DNA of 64,000 nt from Calendula officinalis (GCA_963853835.1 OY970830.1:33503966-33567965), one strand, 5' to 3'; numbered from the stretch's first letter, positions 24,590-36,166 are shown. The notes: generated by a model not told the origin, from the letters alone. Numbers and translations are program-made.

Positions 24590-24641
24590 GACCAGTTGGT
24601 TTGGTGACTGTATTTTCAGCGGGAGGTCACGGGTTCGAGCC
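24590..24641 (+). repeat. antisense tRNA-like module in the autonomous Helitron
   Basis: On the plus strand CCAGTTGGTTTGG resembles box A and GGGTTCGAGCC resembles box B. The module is antisense to the Helitron and box B lies 115 bp inside its 5' end, the same spacing and orientation as in the short Helitron at 7269. No cloverleaf is evident. Confidence 0.55.
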
Positions 24642-24937
24642 ATGACTGGTCCTTTTTTGATGCATTTTCTGAAAATCCCAAAATAGAAAGAAAATGGCTG
24701 AATTTTGGAGATGATATTTTAGGAAAGGTCCTAAATACTTTATAAAGGAGTAGAGATGTTTATCGTAAGAGAAGTTGCTAGTATAACATTTAATATGAAA
24801 ATAAATAAAACATAAAAGGAAGAATAAGACGAAGACAGCGATAAGTAATACTTTCAAAAGAGTGATATGAGGAAGATAAGTTGTACACAATTATATTTCT
24901 ATCTGAAAGTAGAAAGACTGCTAACAGAAGACCTCCG

Positions 24938-25553
24938 TGTCAGGATCGATTAACTATGACGAAGTTAATAAACACCTTAGATCTAATTGATTATAGAAGT
25001 TGCAGCGGATCAACACTATATCAATGTATTAAGAACAATGAACTGTAAATAATAAACGAAAATATTAAGAACACAGTTTCACAAAAAGCTTCAATGTATA
25101 TTATCGAATTAACAATACACACGTACGTTTACAATTCGTAAGGAACTATTTATAATAGTCCTTGAAGCTAAACTATTTACCCTAGTTATTCTAGGACTTG
25201 ATTTACATTCGAATTCTATAGATATACATTGATTTACATGCTATAACTATCTCTACGAAGATCTCGGACTCGATATGTTCCATATACGCTCATCAGTAGT
25301 AAAACTCATCACCAGTAGCAAATATATAACATCAGTAGTAAGTCTGGTGATCAGTAGTAAGTCCAGATACAACGTCAGTAGTAACTACTATTGATCAGTA
25401 GTATCTTCAATAAGCCTTGATCAGTAGTAACTAAGTTATAGCTTTCACCAGTATCAACTTCATTAGTAATATGTTTCTGCCCCATCAGTACTAAGTATGA
25501 TCAGTACTAACTGCAGCATCAGTATCAAGTTGATCTGTGATTTTGTTCCAACA
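24938..25553 (-). repeat. 3' LTR of the Copia element
   Basis: 616 bp, TG..CA. Compared with the other LTR I see one substitution (24961 against 36192). It contains six CAGTAGTA octamers. Confidence 0.96.
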
Positions 25554-25568
25554 ATCTCCCCCTAAACT
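25554..25568 (-). promoter_or_regulatory. polypurine tract
   Basis: On the minus strand a purine-rich TTAGGGGGAGAT directly precedes the 3' LTR, where plus-strand DNA synthesis would start. Confidence 0.85.
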
Positions 25569-25585
25569 TATTGATTATCTTTCAA

Positions 25586-28500
25586 TCAACTAAGTTTCTC
25601 TTGTTCTTCTTGTTCCCTTCTTCTTTTCTCAAGGGTTCTTTGATTCTGTTGTCTTCTTTGCTCAATGATGTATTTGCTGTTTCTCTTTGTGAAATAATTC
25701 AATTTGTTTTGGAACATAACAGCATCATATGGCTTCATCATTGTATTTGTGAATATCTGATACATAGTCTTCTCAGAATGATGATATTCTTTTTCATACA
25801 AATATAGCTCACAGACTTTGCCAGATTTTTCAAAGAAGTACATTTGTGCAGTTGGAATCACATTCCAAGCATAGACATTTCCTGGATCTGTAAATTGTTC
25901 TGGGTAGTTGTCTGGATAGAAAGCAGCATCAATCATCTTTGTTAAGTATCCAGCACCAGACTCTTTCCATGATTTCTTTGACATCCTTGGTTTTCCAATG
26001 ATCAGTAGTTTAATGACATCACTTCTTGAACAGGACATGATCAAAGGTAACCATCCAGTAAATCTCTGCACAATTTTATCTTCCCTTATAATTTCTATCA
26101 CATTGTTCTGCATAACCCTCCAATTGATGATTGGATTGTTCTGCAAGGGAGCAATGGGCATTTCAAGAACAGGTACAATTTGTGTTTTTGATTTCTTTTT
26201 AGAGCTTTGTTCTTGATCAACGGGTTTTCTTTTCTTTGATTGGGGAGTTGAGGTATCACCAGTAGTTGATACACTACCAGCTTTGATTAATGTTGGACTG
26301 ATTGGGATTAAGGCTTTGGCTTTAGATTTCTTTGCTTCTTTTTCTTCTTGTTCAGCCAAATCCTTCTTCTTGGCAGCACAGAATTTTTCAATTATAGTCA
26401 TCATCTTCATTCTGCCAAAGGATTTTGCACTATGCCCTTTTGTTTTCAAATAATCTATCATATTTGTCGTCTGTTTAAATACATCCTCAGTTAGTTCACT
26501 TTTAGTTCTTTTACATTCAGAAACCAATTCTTCAAGACATTGGATATGTTCTTCTTTAACTTTTCTGAACCTCTTGAATTCTGCTTCTTGAGCTTCTATC
26601 TGAATGTCTTTAATTTGTACAGGTACTTGAACAGGAATTGCACTTTGAACTTTCTTCTTATTTTCCTCTAGTGCTTGATACATTTCCACTTTCTCCAAAA
26701 ATTTCATATGTTTTATTCTCCATCTAGATTGCTTTTCTGCTCTGACATGATTAATCTTGTTTACCATGTGATGACCTAATGCTCTATTGGGATAATCATC
26801 ATCATAGACTTCTTTTCCTTTTCCAATGCAAGCAGATGGTGGAGGTGGAATGTATTTCATATCAGGGATACCAGAAAGTAGTAGTTTTGGATAAAACAAT
26901 TTAAGTTGATCTTCTGGTAGTATCTTGGGATGTGGAGGAATTCTGCAAGAGAATCCTTTTTCACCAGTCATGTGCATACTGCACTGATTAGTGAAGATTT
27001 GGAACAATTAAATCCAGATGATCTTGAGGAGATGGATCTTAAATGGCAGATGGCTATGCTGAGCCTAAGAACCAAAAGGTTCTTAAAGAGGACTGGTAGG
27101 ACAAGTCTTAACTTCAACAAAGGTGACAAAGCTGGATTTGACAAAACTAATGCTCTATTGGGATAATCATCATCATAGACTTCTTTTCCTTTTCCAATGC
27201 AAGCAGATGGTGGAGGTGGAATGTATTTCATATCAGGGATACCAGAAAGTAGTAGTTTTGGACAAAACAATTTAAGTTGATCTTCTGGTAGTATCTTGGG
27301 ATGTGGAGGAAGTGTGCATTCATCTACCTCAAACCAATTCACATTATCATCAATGTCAGGTATGATAAGTGGTTGATCAGGTGTTGGTGGTTTGGAGATG
27401 ATGACATGTTTTTCTCTTTCAATTAGCTCAGGAAGTTGCAGTTCTTCCTCTTCAGTAGTAACCAAAGTAGTTACTACTGGTGGGACTTCAGGAGTTACTA
27501 CTGATAGGGCATCAGTAGTATTTGTTGCTTTTACTTCCTCTTCTTTACTTACTACTGCTATTATATCAGTAGTAGGAGTTACTACTGGTATTTCTGTATG
27601 TTCCTCAGTAGCAGGCACATCAGTAGTATCCATGTTTTCTGGGCCTTCAACATTTTCTTGGCCTTCATCAACTTCAGTTTCTTTTAGATTTAGGAGAGAG
27701 GATGCTGCTGCTGCAATTGATTCATCAATCATTATTTGAATGTTATCCTTCTCCCCCTTAGTGAGCTCAACTGAAGGAGCCTCACTATCATCAACCTTCT
27801 TTTTCAATCTTCTGATAATTTTAGTTTGTTGATGAAGCCTGTGTTCATATAGCCTCATTCTTTTGTTGATGGTATTGACATGTCTCTTCATAACTGCAAT
27901 GGTTTTTCCCTGATTTGTTAGATACTTAAGGCAATCTTGTACAGTAGATTCAAGAGAATCCACTTTATCCGTCAATTGTTTGGTTTTAATACTGCCCTCA
28001 CTCCATCTAGCAAGATCATCGGGCTCACTAACAGGTACATTGGCTTTAAGGTTTTCCATCCTATCCATCAATTCCACAGATCTGCCCTCATCACTTCTTG
28101 GTGATTCATTGGGTCTTTTAGACATTCTCTTCTTCCTAGAAGAAGCAGAGATGCCCCCCCTTGTGGTTTCTTGGCACCGGGGTCCTTTAAGTAATTCCTC
28201 AAAAGAGTCATCACTTAAAGTTGCCGAGGTCTGGGTCTTAGAGATGTTTTCACTGTCCTGTGCACCCACCTTTGGGGCATCAGTAGTGAAAGCCCTCGCC
28301 TCATGTCCTCTCTCCTCCTTGGAGGACAACTCTTTGAGTCTGGGGTGTGACTCAATTTGTCCCCTGGTGTCCTTTAAAGAAGATTTCTTTCTTTTATAAG
28401 TAGTGGAAATATTTTGGGTTTTGTTTGGTAGGTCTTCCACAGAGTGAAGAGTAGCACTCTGCAGATTTATTTCAAGTTCCTGGGACACATTCAGGACTTC

Positions 28501-29395
28501 TATGTTAGTGGGTGATTGAGTGACTATTTGGGGTGGTGTTTGGGCTGTATTTGGGGGTGATGGAGTGGGTTGAGGTTCAATTTGGGTTGTATCTATTATT
28601 GAACCCTCTCCAATAAGTGTTTGATCTTTGATCATATTAGGAAACAGAGGGGTTTCCTTGCCCGAAAATTTAAATTGTTTTCTCATATTAGAGAAAACTT
28701 TCTTGTTCAACTCTGGAATGATAAAAATGTTTTTGGGAGTTGACAAGTTTTGCAATTCAATGTTTATGATATGTTGGAGAAATCTGGGATACATTAAAAA
28801 TTTTGAAGAACTAAGATTTCCCAACATACCTTCAAAAATCATGTAAGAAAAATTAAAGACTTGATCTGTGCATAAACAGACAACAGCAGAGGCTATTGCC
28901 TTATTAAACTCATTCCAAGTACTTCGTTTTGGAGAAATACAATGCTGAATTGTATGTACTAAAAATTTCCATTGTGAGGGAGAGAAGACCCTTTTGAAAA
29001 GTTACTATATTAAGTCTTCCCTCATAACCCATTTTATTTAAAGTTTCAGCAATGAATTCTTTAGGAAGGGTAAACATACCTGTATCATCGTGTAGTTGTA
29101 GATGGTGTCGAATGGATTGCTCAGTGATTGTGATCATCTTTCCATCCACCGATGATTTTATCATTGGTACAGTTGCACCTTCTGTTCTTTCAGCATTGGT
29201 CCAGAAATCCACCAAGTGTTGTTGATAGGCTTTCGGTTTCACAGTTAACGCGAACTTAATGTATGAGTTCTTTAAGAATTGCACTATTGGTCGAAAGTCT
29301 TTAGTACCGTCTGGATTGCGTAAAAACGCACACATGTTATGGAACTCTGAATATTTAAGATCGGTTTGAACATTGAGAGATTGTAGAGTTGCCAT
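25586..29395 (-). pseudogene. third coding region of the Copia element (env-like position), broken
   Basis: It starts at ATG 29395 and reads MATLQSLNVQ.., with LVDFWTNAERTEG and a SIRHHLQL segment I associate with accessory proteins of Asteraceae Copia elements. The frame shifts near 28990, then stays open from before 28842 through a Ser/Thr/Pro-rich part, a coiled coil (around the LESTVQDCLKYL stretch) and acidic TTE repeats. At 27146 an inverted gag fragment interrupts it. Beyond that a third frame runs to 25586 with lysine- and glutamate-rich coiled-coil ends. I see no transmembrane segment, so env is only a positional comparison. Function is unknown. Confidence 0.75.
26776..27311. repeat. 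direct repeat flanking an inverted gag segment (template-switch scar)
   Basis: 165-bp direct repeats 26776-26940 and 27147-27311 (one visible difference, at 26892 region) enclose 26943-27150, which is the reverse complement of gag 35137-35344. The right junction shares CTAA. The left shows partial GAGGA homology. Confidence 0.92.
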
Positions 29396-29936
29396 TGTTG
29401 TTGATTTTGAGAGAAAGATGTAAGAATTTTGTTACTGATGAAGGGTTTTTGATCGAAAGCTAGGGTTTATTGAGAGGATTTTGCAAATCGAAGTGAAGAT
29501 AATGCTAAACTAATCGACTGCCGCCTTTTATATCTTTCGATTTAACCTGCAAAAAGACTAAAATGCCCTTCGAATCATAACATAACGGTTATTTTCACGG
29601 GGGTTAGTTTGGTAATTGTGATTCTGAAAGATCAGTAGTAAAAGTGATATCAGTAGTAAAACGTCAGTAGTATCTACTAACATCAGTAGTGACTAAGGAT
29701 TTTGACATCAGTAGTAACCACCAACATTCAAGACCAGTAGTATATGTGAATATCAGTAGTACTGACTTACCAGTAGTATTTATGTAAACCTAATATACAC
29801 CAGTAGTATTGACCTACCAGTAGTATTTTGTGCACATTCCTACACACCAGTAATACAGATCTACCAGTAGTAAAACACTTAAACCAATAAATAACTTTTT
29901 ACAACAAAAACTTTACACATGACTTTAAGTGAGATT
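29396..29936 (-). other. spacer between pol and the third coding region, rich in CAGTAGTA
   Basis: About 540 bp with no open frame. Between 29630 and 29880 about ten copies of (A/C)CAGTAGTA appear at irregular spacing. The part nearest 29395 is the leader of the third coding region. Confidence 0.8.
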
Positions 29937-32900
29937 TTAATTTATCAAAATCATTCCAATACTGCTAACCAAGAAGTTGAATCTTCCTACATCAAATGCT
30001 TTTGTAAAAAGATCTGCTAATTGATCATCAGTATGGATTTTAACTACTTTGATTAATTTCTTTTCATTGCAATCTCTTATAAAATGAAATCTTATTTCAA
30101 TGTATTTAGTTTTAGAGTGTTTTACCGGATTGTTCACAATACTAATAGCACTTTGATTATCAATAAAAATAGGAGTTTTAAGGATAGAGATACCAAAGTC
30201 TAGAAGCTGGTTTTGAATCCATAGTACTTGAGCACAACAAGCAGATGCAGCTACATATTCTGCTTCAGCAGTTGATGTTGATACATTTGTTTGCTTCTTA
30301 CATTGCCATGACACCAGTCTTGATCCAAAGAATTGACATCCACCAGTAGTGGACTTTCTATCTTGACATTCACCTCCATAGTCACTATCTGTGTAGGCTA
30401 TGAGTTCAAAGGGTGAATCATGTGGATACCATAGACCTAGTGATGGTTTGCCTTTCAAGTATCTGAAAGTTCAACCGGCCAGATCTACTGAATCAACAGA
30501 GTCGACTAGATCGAGATATTCTTTTGACAGCTTGCAAGTGTAGTTCTTTAGGTCTTGCTTGATATCTTGCACACACACAAACACTATACATAATGTCAGG
30601 TCTTGATGCAGTTAAGTACATCAAAGAGCCTATCATTGATCTATATAAGTTTTCATCTACATCCTCCCCCTCAACATCAGGATGTAGCTGTTTGTGTGTT
30701 TCCATTGGAGTACTTGCACTTTTGCAGTCTTTCAAATCAAACTTTTCCAAGATGTCTTTGACATATTTTGATTGATTTATCAAAATACCATCTGTTCTTT
30801 GACTGACTTGGAGTCCAAGGAAGAAGTTCATTGGACCCATAGAGCTCATCTTGAATTTAATCTGCATCAGTTCTTCAAATTCTTTGCATAATACATCATT
30901 TGTTGAACCAAAAATGATATCATCTACATAGATTTGTACTAGTAGTATATCATCTTTGACTTTCTTTGTAAACAAAGTTTTGTCAATGGCTCCTCTTTTA
31001 AAATTATTCTTCAATAGATATGATGATAATGTATCATACCATGCTCTTGGTGCCTGATGTAGGCCATATAGAGCTTTATCCAGTTTGAACACATAATCAC
31101 CATGTTTTGGATCTTCAAAGCCTGGAGGTTGGCATACATAGACCTCTTCTTCAATCTTCCCATATAGGAATGCACTCTTCACATCCATTTGATAGACTTT
31201 GAACTTCTTGAATGAAGCATATGCTAGAAATATTCTTATAGCTTCAATTCTAGCAACAGGAGCATATACTTCATCATAGTCTATTCATTCTTCTTGAGTG
31301 TATCCTTGGGCTACAAGTCTGGCTTTGTTCTTGATCACTATACCTCTTTCATCTTTCTTGTTTCTAAAGATCCATCTTGTTCCAATGGCTCTTTTTCCTT
31401 TGGGTAGAGGTACAAGTGTCCAAACAGCTTGTAACTTGAATTGAAGGAGTTCTTCTTGCATTGCCTCAATCCAGTTTGAGTCCTTCATTGCTTGTTGGAT
31501 CTTCTTTGGTTCATCCTGAGACAAAAAGCATTCAAACATACATTCATTAGCAATTAAACTTATGTTACACATGTTTGCAGTTAAGCTTTTATTTAATTTG
31601 CTTCTTGTTTGCAGTGGTGAGTTAACATCACTTAGAACAAGGTCTAATGGATGGTTCTTCTGAGTCCTTGTGGTTGTAGCTTTATCAACTACTAGTTGAT
31701 TTTCAAGATTGGACTCATTTGTCTCAGGCAGTTGTTCCTCTAGTGATCCTTCATTGTCATTGATGTTCGGTTCATCATCATCTTGGTCAGAGTTACTACT
31801 GCTATTGTCTTCATTGAGATCAGTAGTATTGTTGTTGTTACTGGTATCAGTAGTATCTTGAGAATCTAGGCTATTGTTAGGACCAGTAGTATTTTGAGTA
31901 CTATTACTGATATCAGTAGTATTTGAATTACTATTGTCCTCATTCTCAGAGTTACTACTGGTTCCAGAATTTGAGTTATTACTGTCCTCAGTGTTAACTA
32001 TTGGAGCAGTATTAACTACTATGTATCTCATCTCCTCTTGACCAGTATTAACAGATGATGTTGCTTCCTTTTGAGAGTGACAATTTGAATTTCCTGCATT
32101 AAAACCCATGTTAGAATTAAAGGATTTGGTTAGATTGTCTATGTTAAATAGCCAATCTGGACCATTCCCTTGTTCATTAGAAACATTTTCATTAAAGGAT
32201 ACATTAATGCTTTCTTCAATTATCCTTAGTCTTTTGTTGAATACTCTGTATGATTTGCTTTGAGTAGAGTATCCCACAAAGATTCCATCATCAGCTTTGC
32301 AGTCAAACTTACCAATTTGTTCTCTTGTAATCAGAATAGTACAAGGACACCCAAATGATTTTAAAAAGCTTATAGAGGGTTTTCTTTTATTAAAAAGTTC
32401 ATATGGTGTTTTAAACTGTGGCTTTACTATTAATACTCTGTTCTGAACATAACAGGCAGTATTAACAGCTTCAGCCCAAAAAGTGATTGGTAACTTTGAA
32501 TCTGCTAGCATTGATCTTGCTGCTTCAATGATGGTTCTAATTCTTCTTTCAGCTACACCATTTTGTTGTGGAGTTCTAGGTGAGCTGTATTGCCTGTCAA
32601 TACCTTTAAGATCACAAAAGTTAATTAAGTTAGCATTTTTAAATTCTGTGCCATTATCACATCTTATGGCTTTAACTTTTTGATCAGATGTGTTCTCCAA
32701 TTTAACAATTAAGTTCTTGATGAGTTCACTTGTTTCATCCTTTGTCCTGAGAAAGAAAACCCATGTATATCTGGAAAAGTCATCAGTAATAACAAGGAAA
32801 TATTGTTTCTTTCCAATACTCATTACATTTGTAGGTCCAAAAAGGTCCATATGTAAGAGTTGTAAAGGAACAGAAATAGAGTTCACAGATTTGGACTTAT

Positions 32901-33498
32901 GAGAAGTCTTGTGTTGTTTACCTTTTAGGCATGCAACACAGTGATGATCACACATGAATTGTTTTTGAGGTAGTCCAATGACCAAATTTCTTTTTACTAG
33001 ATTGTTCATGTTTTTGAAATTTGTGTGACACATCCTTCTATGCCATAGTTCTGATTCAGTGGTGTTTGCCTTGGATATAAAACAGTTGACCTCATTTGAG
33101 GAAATGAGTTCTCCCCCTATATCCAGGCAATACACATTGTTTCTCCTTGGAGTTCTTAAAACAACATATTTTTCATCTAAAATAAAGTCAGGAGAAAGAA
33201 TGATGCACTCAATGTCTGTGAAAATAATTTTGTTCTTTTTATCACAAACTTGAGACACACTGACTAGATTGTATTTTAGTTCAGCTACATAAAATACATC
33301 ATCAAAGGTAATTTTGCCATTAGTAACAGTACCTTTACCTGTAATCTTACCTCCCTTTGGGTTCTCACCAAAGGCCACATATCCTCCATCAAATAGCTTG
33401 AAATCTTTAAGAATTTGCAGATTTCCAGTCATGTGCCTTGAGCATCCACTATCGATATGCCATGTTCTTCCTTCTTCTGGGATCTGAATGCTCTGCAC
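29937..33498 (-). pseudogene. Copia pol (protease, integrase, reverse transcriptase, RNase H), broken
   Basis: In order on the minus strand: protease active site WHIDSGCSRHMTG; the HHCC zinc motif of pre-integrase; integrase core with D (MDLFGP), D (CDNGTEF) and E (GVAERR); reverse transcriptase with YVDDIIFG; and RNase H with YTDSDYGG, TAEAEYVA and IDNQSA. Breaks are a TGA nonsense codon at 31287-31285 early in the reverse transcriptase and a 49-nt insertion at about 30469-30517 between reverse transcriptase and RNase H that shifts the frame. Gag and pol are in different frames across 33513-33498. Catalytic residues are otherwise intact, so the damage is recent. Confidence 0.93.
30469..30517. 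other. 49-nt filler insertion in pol
   Basis: Sequence on either side continues the family text RIFRYL only if about 49 nt are removed. The insert is not alike to the rest of the element and holds AGATCT, GTCGAC and a partial palindrome. Origin is unknown. Confidence 0.7.
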
Positions 33499-33512
33499 AA
33501 GTGAGTAAAGGA

Positions 33513-36080
33513 TCAGTTAAGTTTGGGAACCCAAGCTTTATATGTCTTGGGTTCATCCTTTGAGAAGTAAGATTTTGGAGATTTAACTTTAAACATCTTT
33601 GGTGCCCATACATGTTTACTACTGTTGTTTAGTTTTACTACTGCCCTTTTAAAATTGTTGCTGGTGTTTGAATTTTCTACTGATCTTGGTTTATACCCAT
33701 GATGTTTAGCTTTTGAATACTTTACTACTGATGGACCAGTAGTATTTGGGTACTTACCATGTTTAGAATGACCAGTAGTGTTTTTAGGGTTGACACCAGT
33801 AGTATTTTTGAAAGTTGGTTTAGGAGCAGTAGTATTTTTGTAATTAGGGTTTTTACCAGTAGTGTTTTTGTACTGGTACCATACAGCATTATAATTAGGG
33901 TTAACACCAGTAGTAAAATTGTTAAAGTTTTTACTGGTGTTGGAAAATTTAAAATATTGTTTATTTTGATTGGATTTTCCATTGTTCTTGAAGTAATTGA
34001 TGTTCTTTGGGCTTCCAACTCTTCTGTTATGCACAAACCTTGGTGCACTTCTTCCAAATCTTGGTGTTTCAGCAATTGGAGTTTTTGTTTTATTTACTAC
34101 TGAAGGACCAGTAGTATCTTTTAGTTTCTGTGTTTTTGCTTTTTCTTTAAAGTTTTTAAATTCCCTTAACTCTTTGCAGTTTATTGGATTGAAGTGACAA
34201 TCCTTTGCTAAATGATTTACTTTGTTGCAAATAACACATTTTAATTTATTATCTTGAGCCTTTATGATTTTTCTTTGTTCTAAGAGTTGATTCCTGTTTC
34301 TTTGATTTCCCCTTTTTAAAATTTTTGGTACATTTTCTGCATCATATTTAGGAGATTCATTTGGACTTTGTGCTGTGTGAAAACTTGTATCAATTGATTT
34401 TAGAGATTCAGTTTGAGAGATTGTAAATTCAATTGATTGATCATCATCAGAAGAGTCATTTGATTCAGATGTTTCATTATGTGATTCAGTTTGATTTTCA
34501 GTTTTTAATTCATTAATGATTCTTTCTGAACTGTTTTTAAGTGGTGGAATGATTTTATATGGAGGTGGTACAGCATGATATCCCACCCCATGAACAACTT
34601 TTTCTGTAGTTTGATTGTTAGTTAGTTCATCAAGAATTTTAGTACTTCTTTCAAACTTTTTAACTGTTAATTTATTTTGTTCAATTTCAAGTTGACATTC
34701 TTCTAATTTACTTGTTAATTCTTTATTTTTTAATTCATAAAATTCTTTCTCATCTACTGCTTGAAGTAATTCTTCATTTATCCGTTGATCTATCATCTGG
34801 TACACCTTTATCTGATGTTCTTGATCAGTAATCACACCATCAAACTCATGATTTCTTCTTACTGCTTTTGCTAAGTCTTCATTTAATTTAGTGTTTTCTT
34901 TTTCTAAGTTTTTAACAATTTTAGCACATTCAGAAGTACAAGGTTTAGGTTTTACCTCAGTTTTGTTGTCAGTAAAGGCCATGAGAGCTTGATTTTGAGC
35001 ATGCTCTTCTGCTTGGAAGCTCCAGTCATAGCCTTGTCCTTGTTGTGAAACAAGAGCAGTTGATTTTAATCTTTTGTCTGGCTGAGGACATTCTTTTGCA
35101 AAGTGACCAAGGTTGTTACAGTTGTAACATTTGACTTTAGTTTTGTCAAATCCAGCTTTGTCACCTTTGTTGAAGTTAAGACTTGTCCTACCAGTCCTCT
35201 TTAAGAACCTTTTGGTTCTTAGGCTCAGCATAGCCATCTGCCATTTAAGATCCATCTCCTCAAGATCATCTGGATTTAATTGTTCCAAATCTTCACTAAT
35301 CAGTGCAGTATGCACATGACTGGTGAAAAAGGATTCTCTTGCAGCATCCTCAGAATCTGCAGCCTTTCCTGTGGAGATTTCTTGACCTTGACCTGTACTA
35401 GATACAAATGCAGCATTATTAGAAGAAATAGAGGGGTTCTTTTGATTTACCTCAGTTTCAAATACTCTGAGATCATTGTAGAGTTCATCTAACTCCTTTT
35501 CTTCTAGAGCATCTCTTTGTCTATATACCACTGTGTACATGGCCCATTCTTCACTAAGAGACCTTAGGAACTTCATGTTGACATCTTCTTGATCCATCTT
35601 AACCCCAACCTGGTTAAGTTCACCAATTAGCTTGTTGAATCTGTCAAACACTTGAGTGAGTGTTTCATTGGGCTTTCCTTTGAAGTTTTCAAAGTCTTGT
35701 TTGAGAACAGACTTCATGTTCCTCTTGGTGCTCTTGGTCCCAACGAATCTCTTCTCCAGTGCTTCCCAAAGCACCTTTGCATCACCATACTCAACGAAGA
35801 GATGTTGATAGTCGTTAGGAATGGCCAGTAGGAGAGTGCTTAGAGTTTTAAGTTCGATTCCCTTGTCTTTCTTCTCCTTCTCACATTTAAGTTTGTCTGC
35901 CTCAGTTGCAGAGTTGCTTGCTTGACCAGGACCAGTTTTGTTTCCTTCAAGGACAACTTCCCACATGGAATAATCTGTAATAAGCATGTATTGCTTAACA
36001 CGATTCTTCCACATCCCAAAGTTATTGGGAGTGAGTATAGGGATTTTGTTGGCCTGAGTGCTTTCATTATTATCAGTCAT
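33513..36080 (-). CDS. Copia Gag, 855 aa
   Basis: One uninterrupted frame from ATG 36080. The N-terminal capsid-like part begins with KIPILTPNNFGMWKNRVKQY, typical of Copia Gag. The first zinc knuckle is CYNCNNLGHFAKEC (about residue 315). A long Lys/Glu-rich coiled coil follows, then a second knuckle-like CVICNKVNHLAKDC, and an Asn/Lys-rich tail with seven or so NTTG repeats, each encoded by the AATACTACTGGT form of the octamer. Unusually long for Copia Gag (commonly under 500 aa). It is the only complete frame of the element, so Gag may still be made. The frame ends at TAA/TGA near 33513 shortly before pol. Confidence 0.93.
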   Translation of the reverse strand: MTDNNESTQANKIPILTPNNFGMWKNRVKQYMLITDYSMWEVVLEGNKTGPGQASNSATEADKLKCEKEKKDKGIELKTLSTLLLAIPNDYQHLFVEYGDAKVLWEALEKRFVGTKSTKRNMKSVLKQDFENFKGKPNETLTQVFDRFNKLIGELNQVGVKMDQEDVNMKFLRSLSEEWAMYTVVYRQRDALEEKELDELYNDLRVFETEVNQKNPSISSNNAAFVSSTGQGQEISTGKAADSEDAARESFFTSHVHTALISEDLEQLNPDDLEEMDLKWQMAMLSLRTKRFLKRTGRTSLNFNKGDKAGFDKTKVKCYNCNNLGHFAKECPQPDKRLKSTALVSQQGQGYDWSFQAEEHAQNQALMAFTDNKTEVKPKPCTSECAKIVKNLEKENTKLNEDLAKAVRRNHEFDGVITDQEHQIKVYQMIDQRINEELLQAVDEKEFYELKNKELTSKLEECQLEIEQNKLTVKKFERSTKILDELTNNQTTEKVVHGVGYHAVPPPYKIIPPLKNSSERIINELKTENQTESHNETSESNDSSDDDQSIEFTISQTESLKSIDTSFHTAQSPNESPKYDAENVPKILKRGNQRNRNQLLEQRKIIKAQDNKLKCVICNKVNHLAKDCHFNPINCKELREFKNFKEKAKTQKLKDTTGPSVVNKTKTPIAETPRFGRSAPRFVHNRRVGSPKNINYFKNNGKSNQNKQYFKFSNTSKNFNNFTTGVNPNYNAVWYQYKNTTGKNPNYKNTTAPKPTFKNTTGVNPKNTTGHSKHGKYPNTTGPSVVKYSKAKHHGYKPRSVENSNTSNNFKRAVVKLNNSSKHVWAPKMFKVKSPKSYFSKDEPKTYKAWVPKLN

Positions 36081-36153
36081 GATTAATAATGTGTGTGTTT
36101 TAAAGATTAAAACTTTTTGTTGTTCTTAACAAATAGTAGATCTAGAACCAATA

Positions 36154-36166
36154 AGCTCTGATACCA
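36154..36166 (-). promoter_or_regulatory. primer binding site for initiator tRNA-Met
   Basis: On the minus strand TGGTATCAGAGCT lies two nucleotides inside the 5' LTR, complementary to the 3' end of plant initiator Met tRNA. Confidence 0.93.

Larger units (their letters stand above)
13455..24756 (-). mobile_element. autonomous Helitron, apparently complete
   Basis: The 5' terminus on the minus strand is TCTCTACTCCTTTATAAAG at 24756, the classic plant Helitron start, preceded by A (24757). The 3' terminus is a perfect hairpin (13461-13491) followed by CTAG (13458-13455) and then T. Insertion between A and T without target duplication is the Helitron rule. The 11.3-kb interior codes on the minus strand for a Rep-helicase, an RPA-like protein and a small acidic protein, all with in-frame splice models. 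A second, weaker Helitron 3' hairpin (21868-21905) suggests a nested non-autonomous copy in an intron. Confidence 0.88.

Noticed and set aside
26930..27166. 78-codon plus-strand frame that looks like Gag
   Set aside because: It is the inverted copy of a gag piece inside the Copia element, not a separate gene.
27392..28399. Ser/Val-rich plus-strand frames of 115 and 139 codons
   Set aside because: They are antisense to the third coding region of the Copia element and mirror its Thr/Glu-rich repeats.
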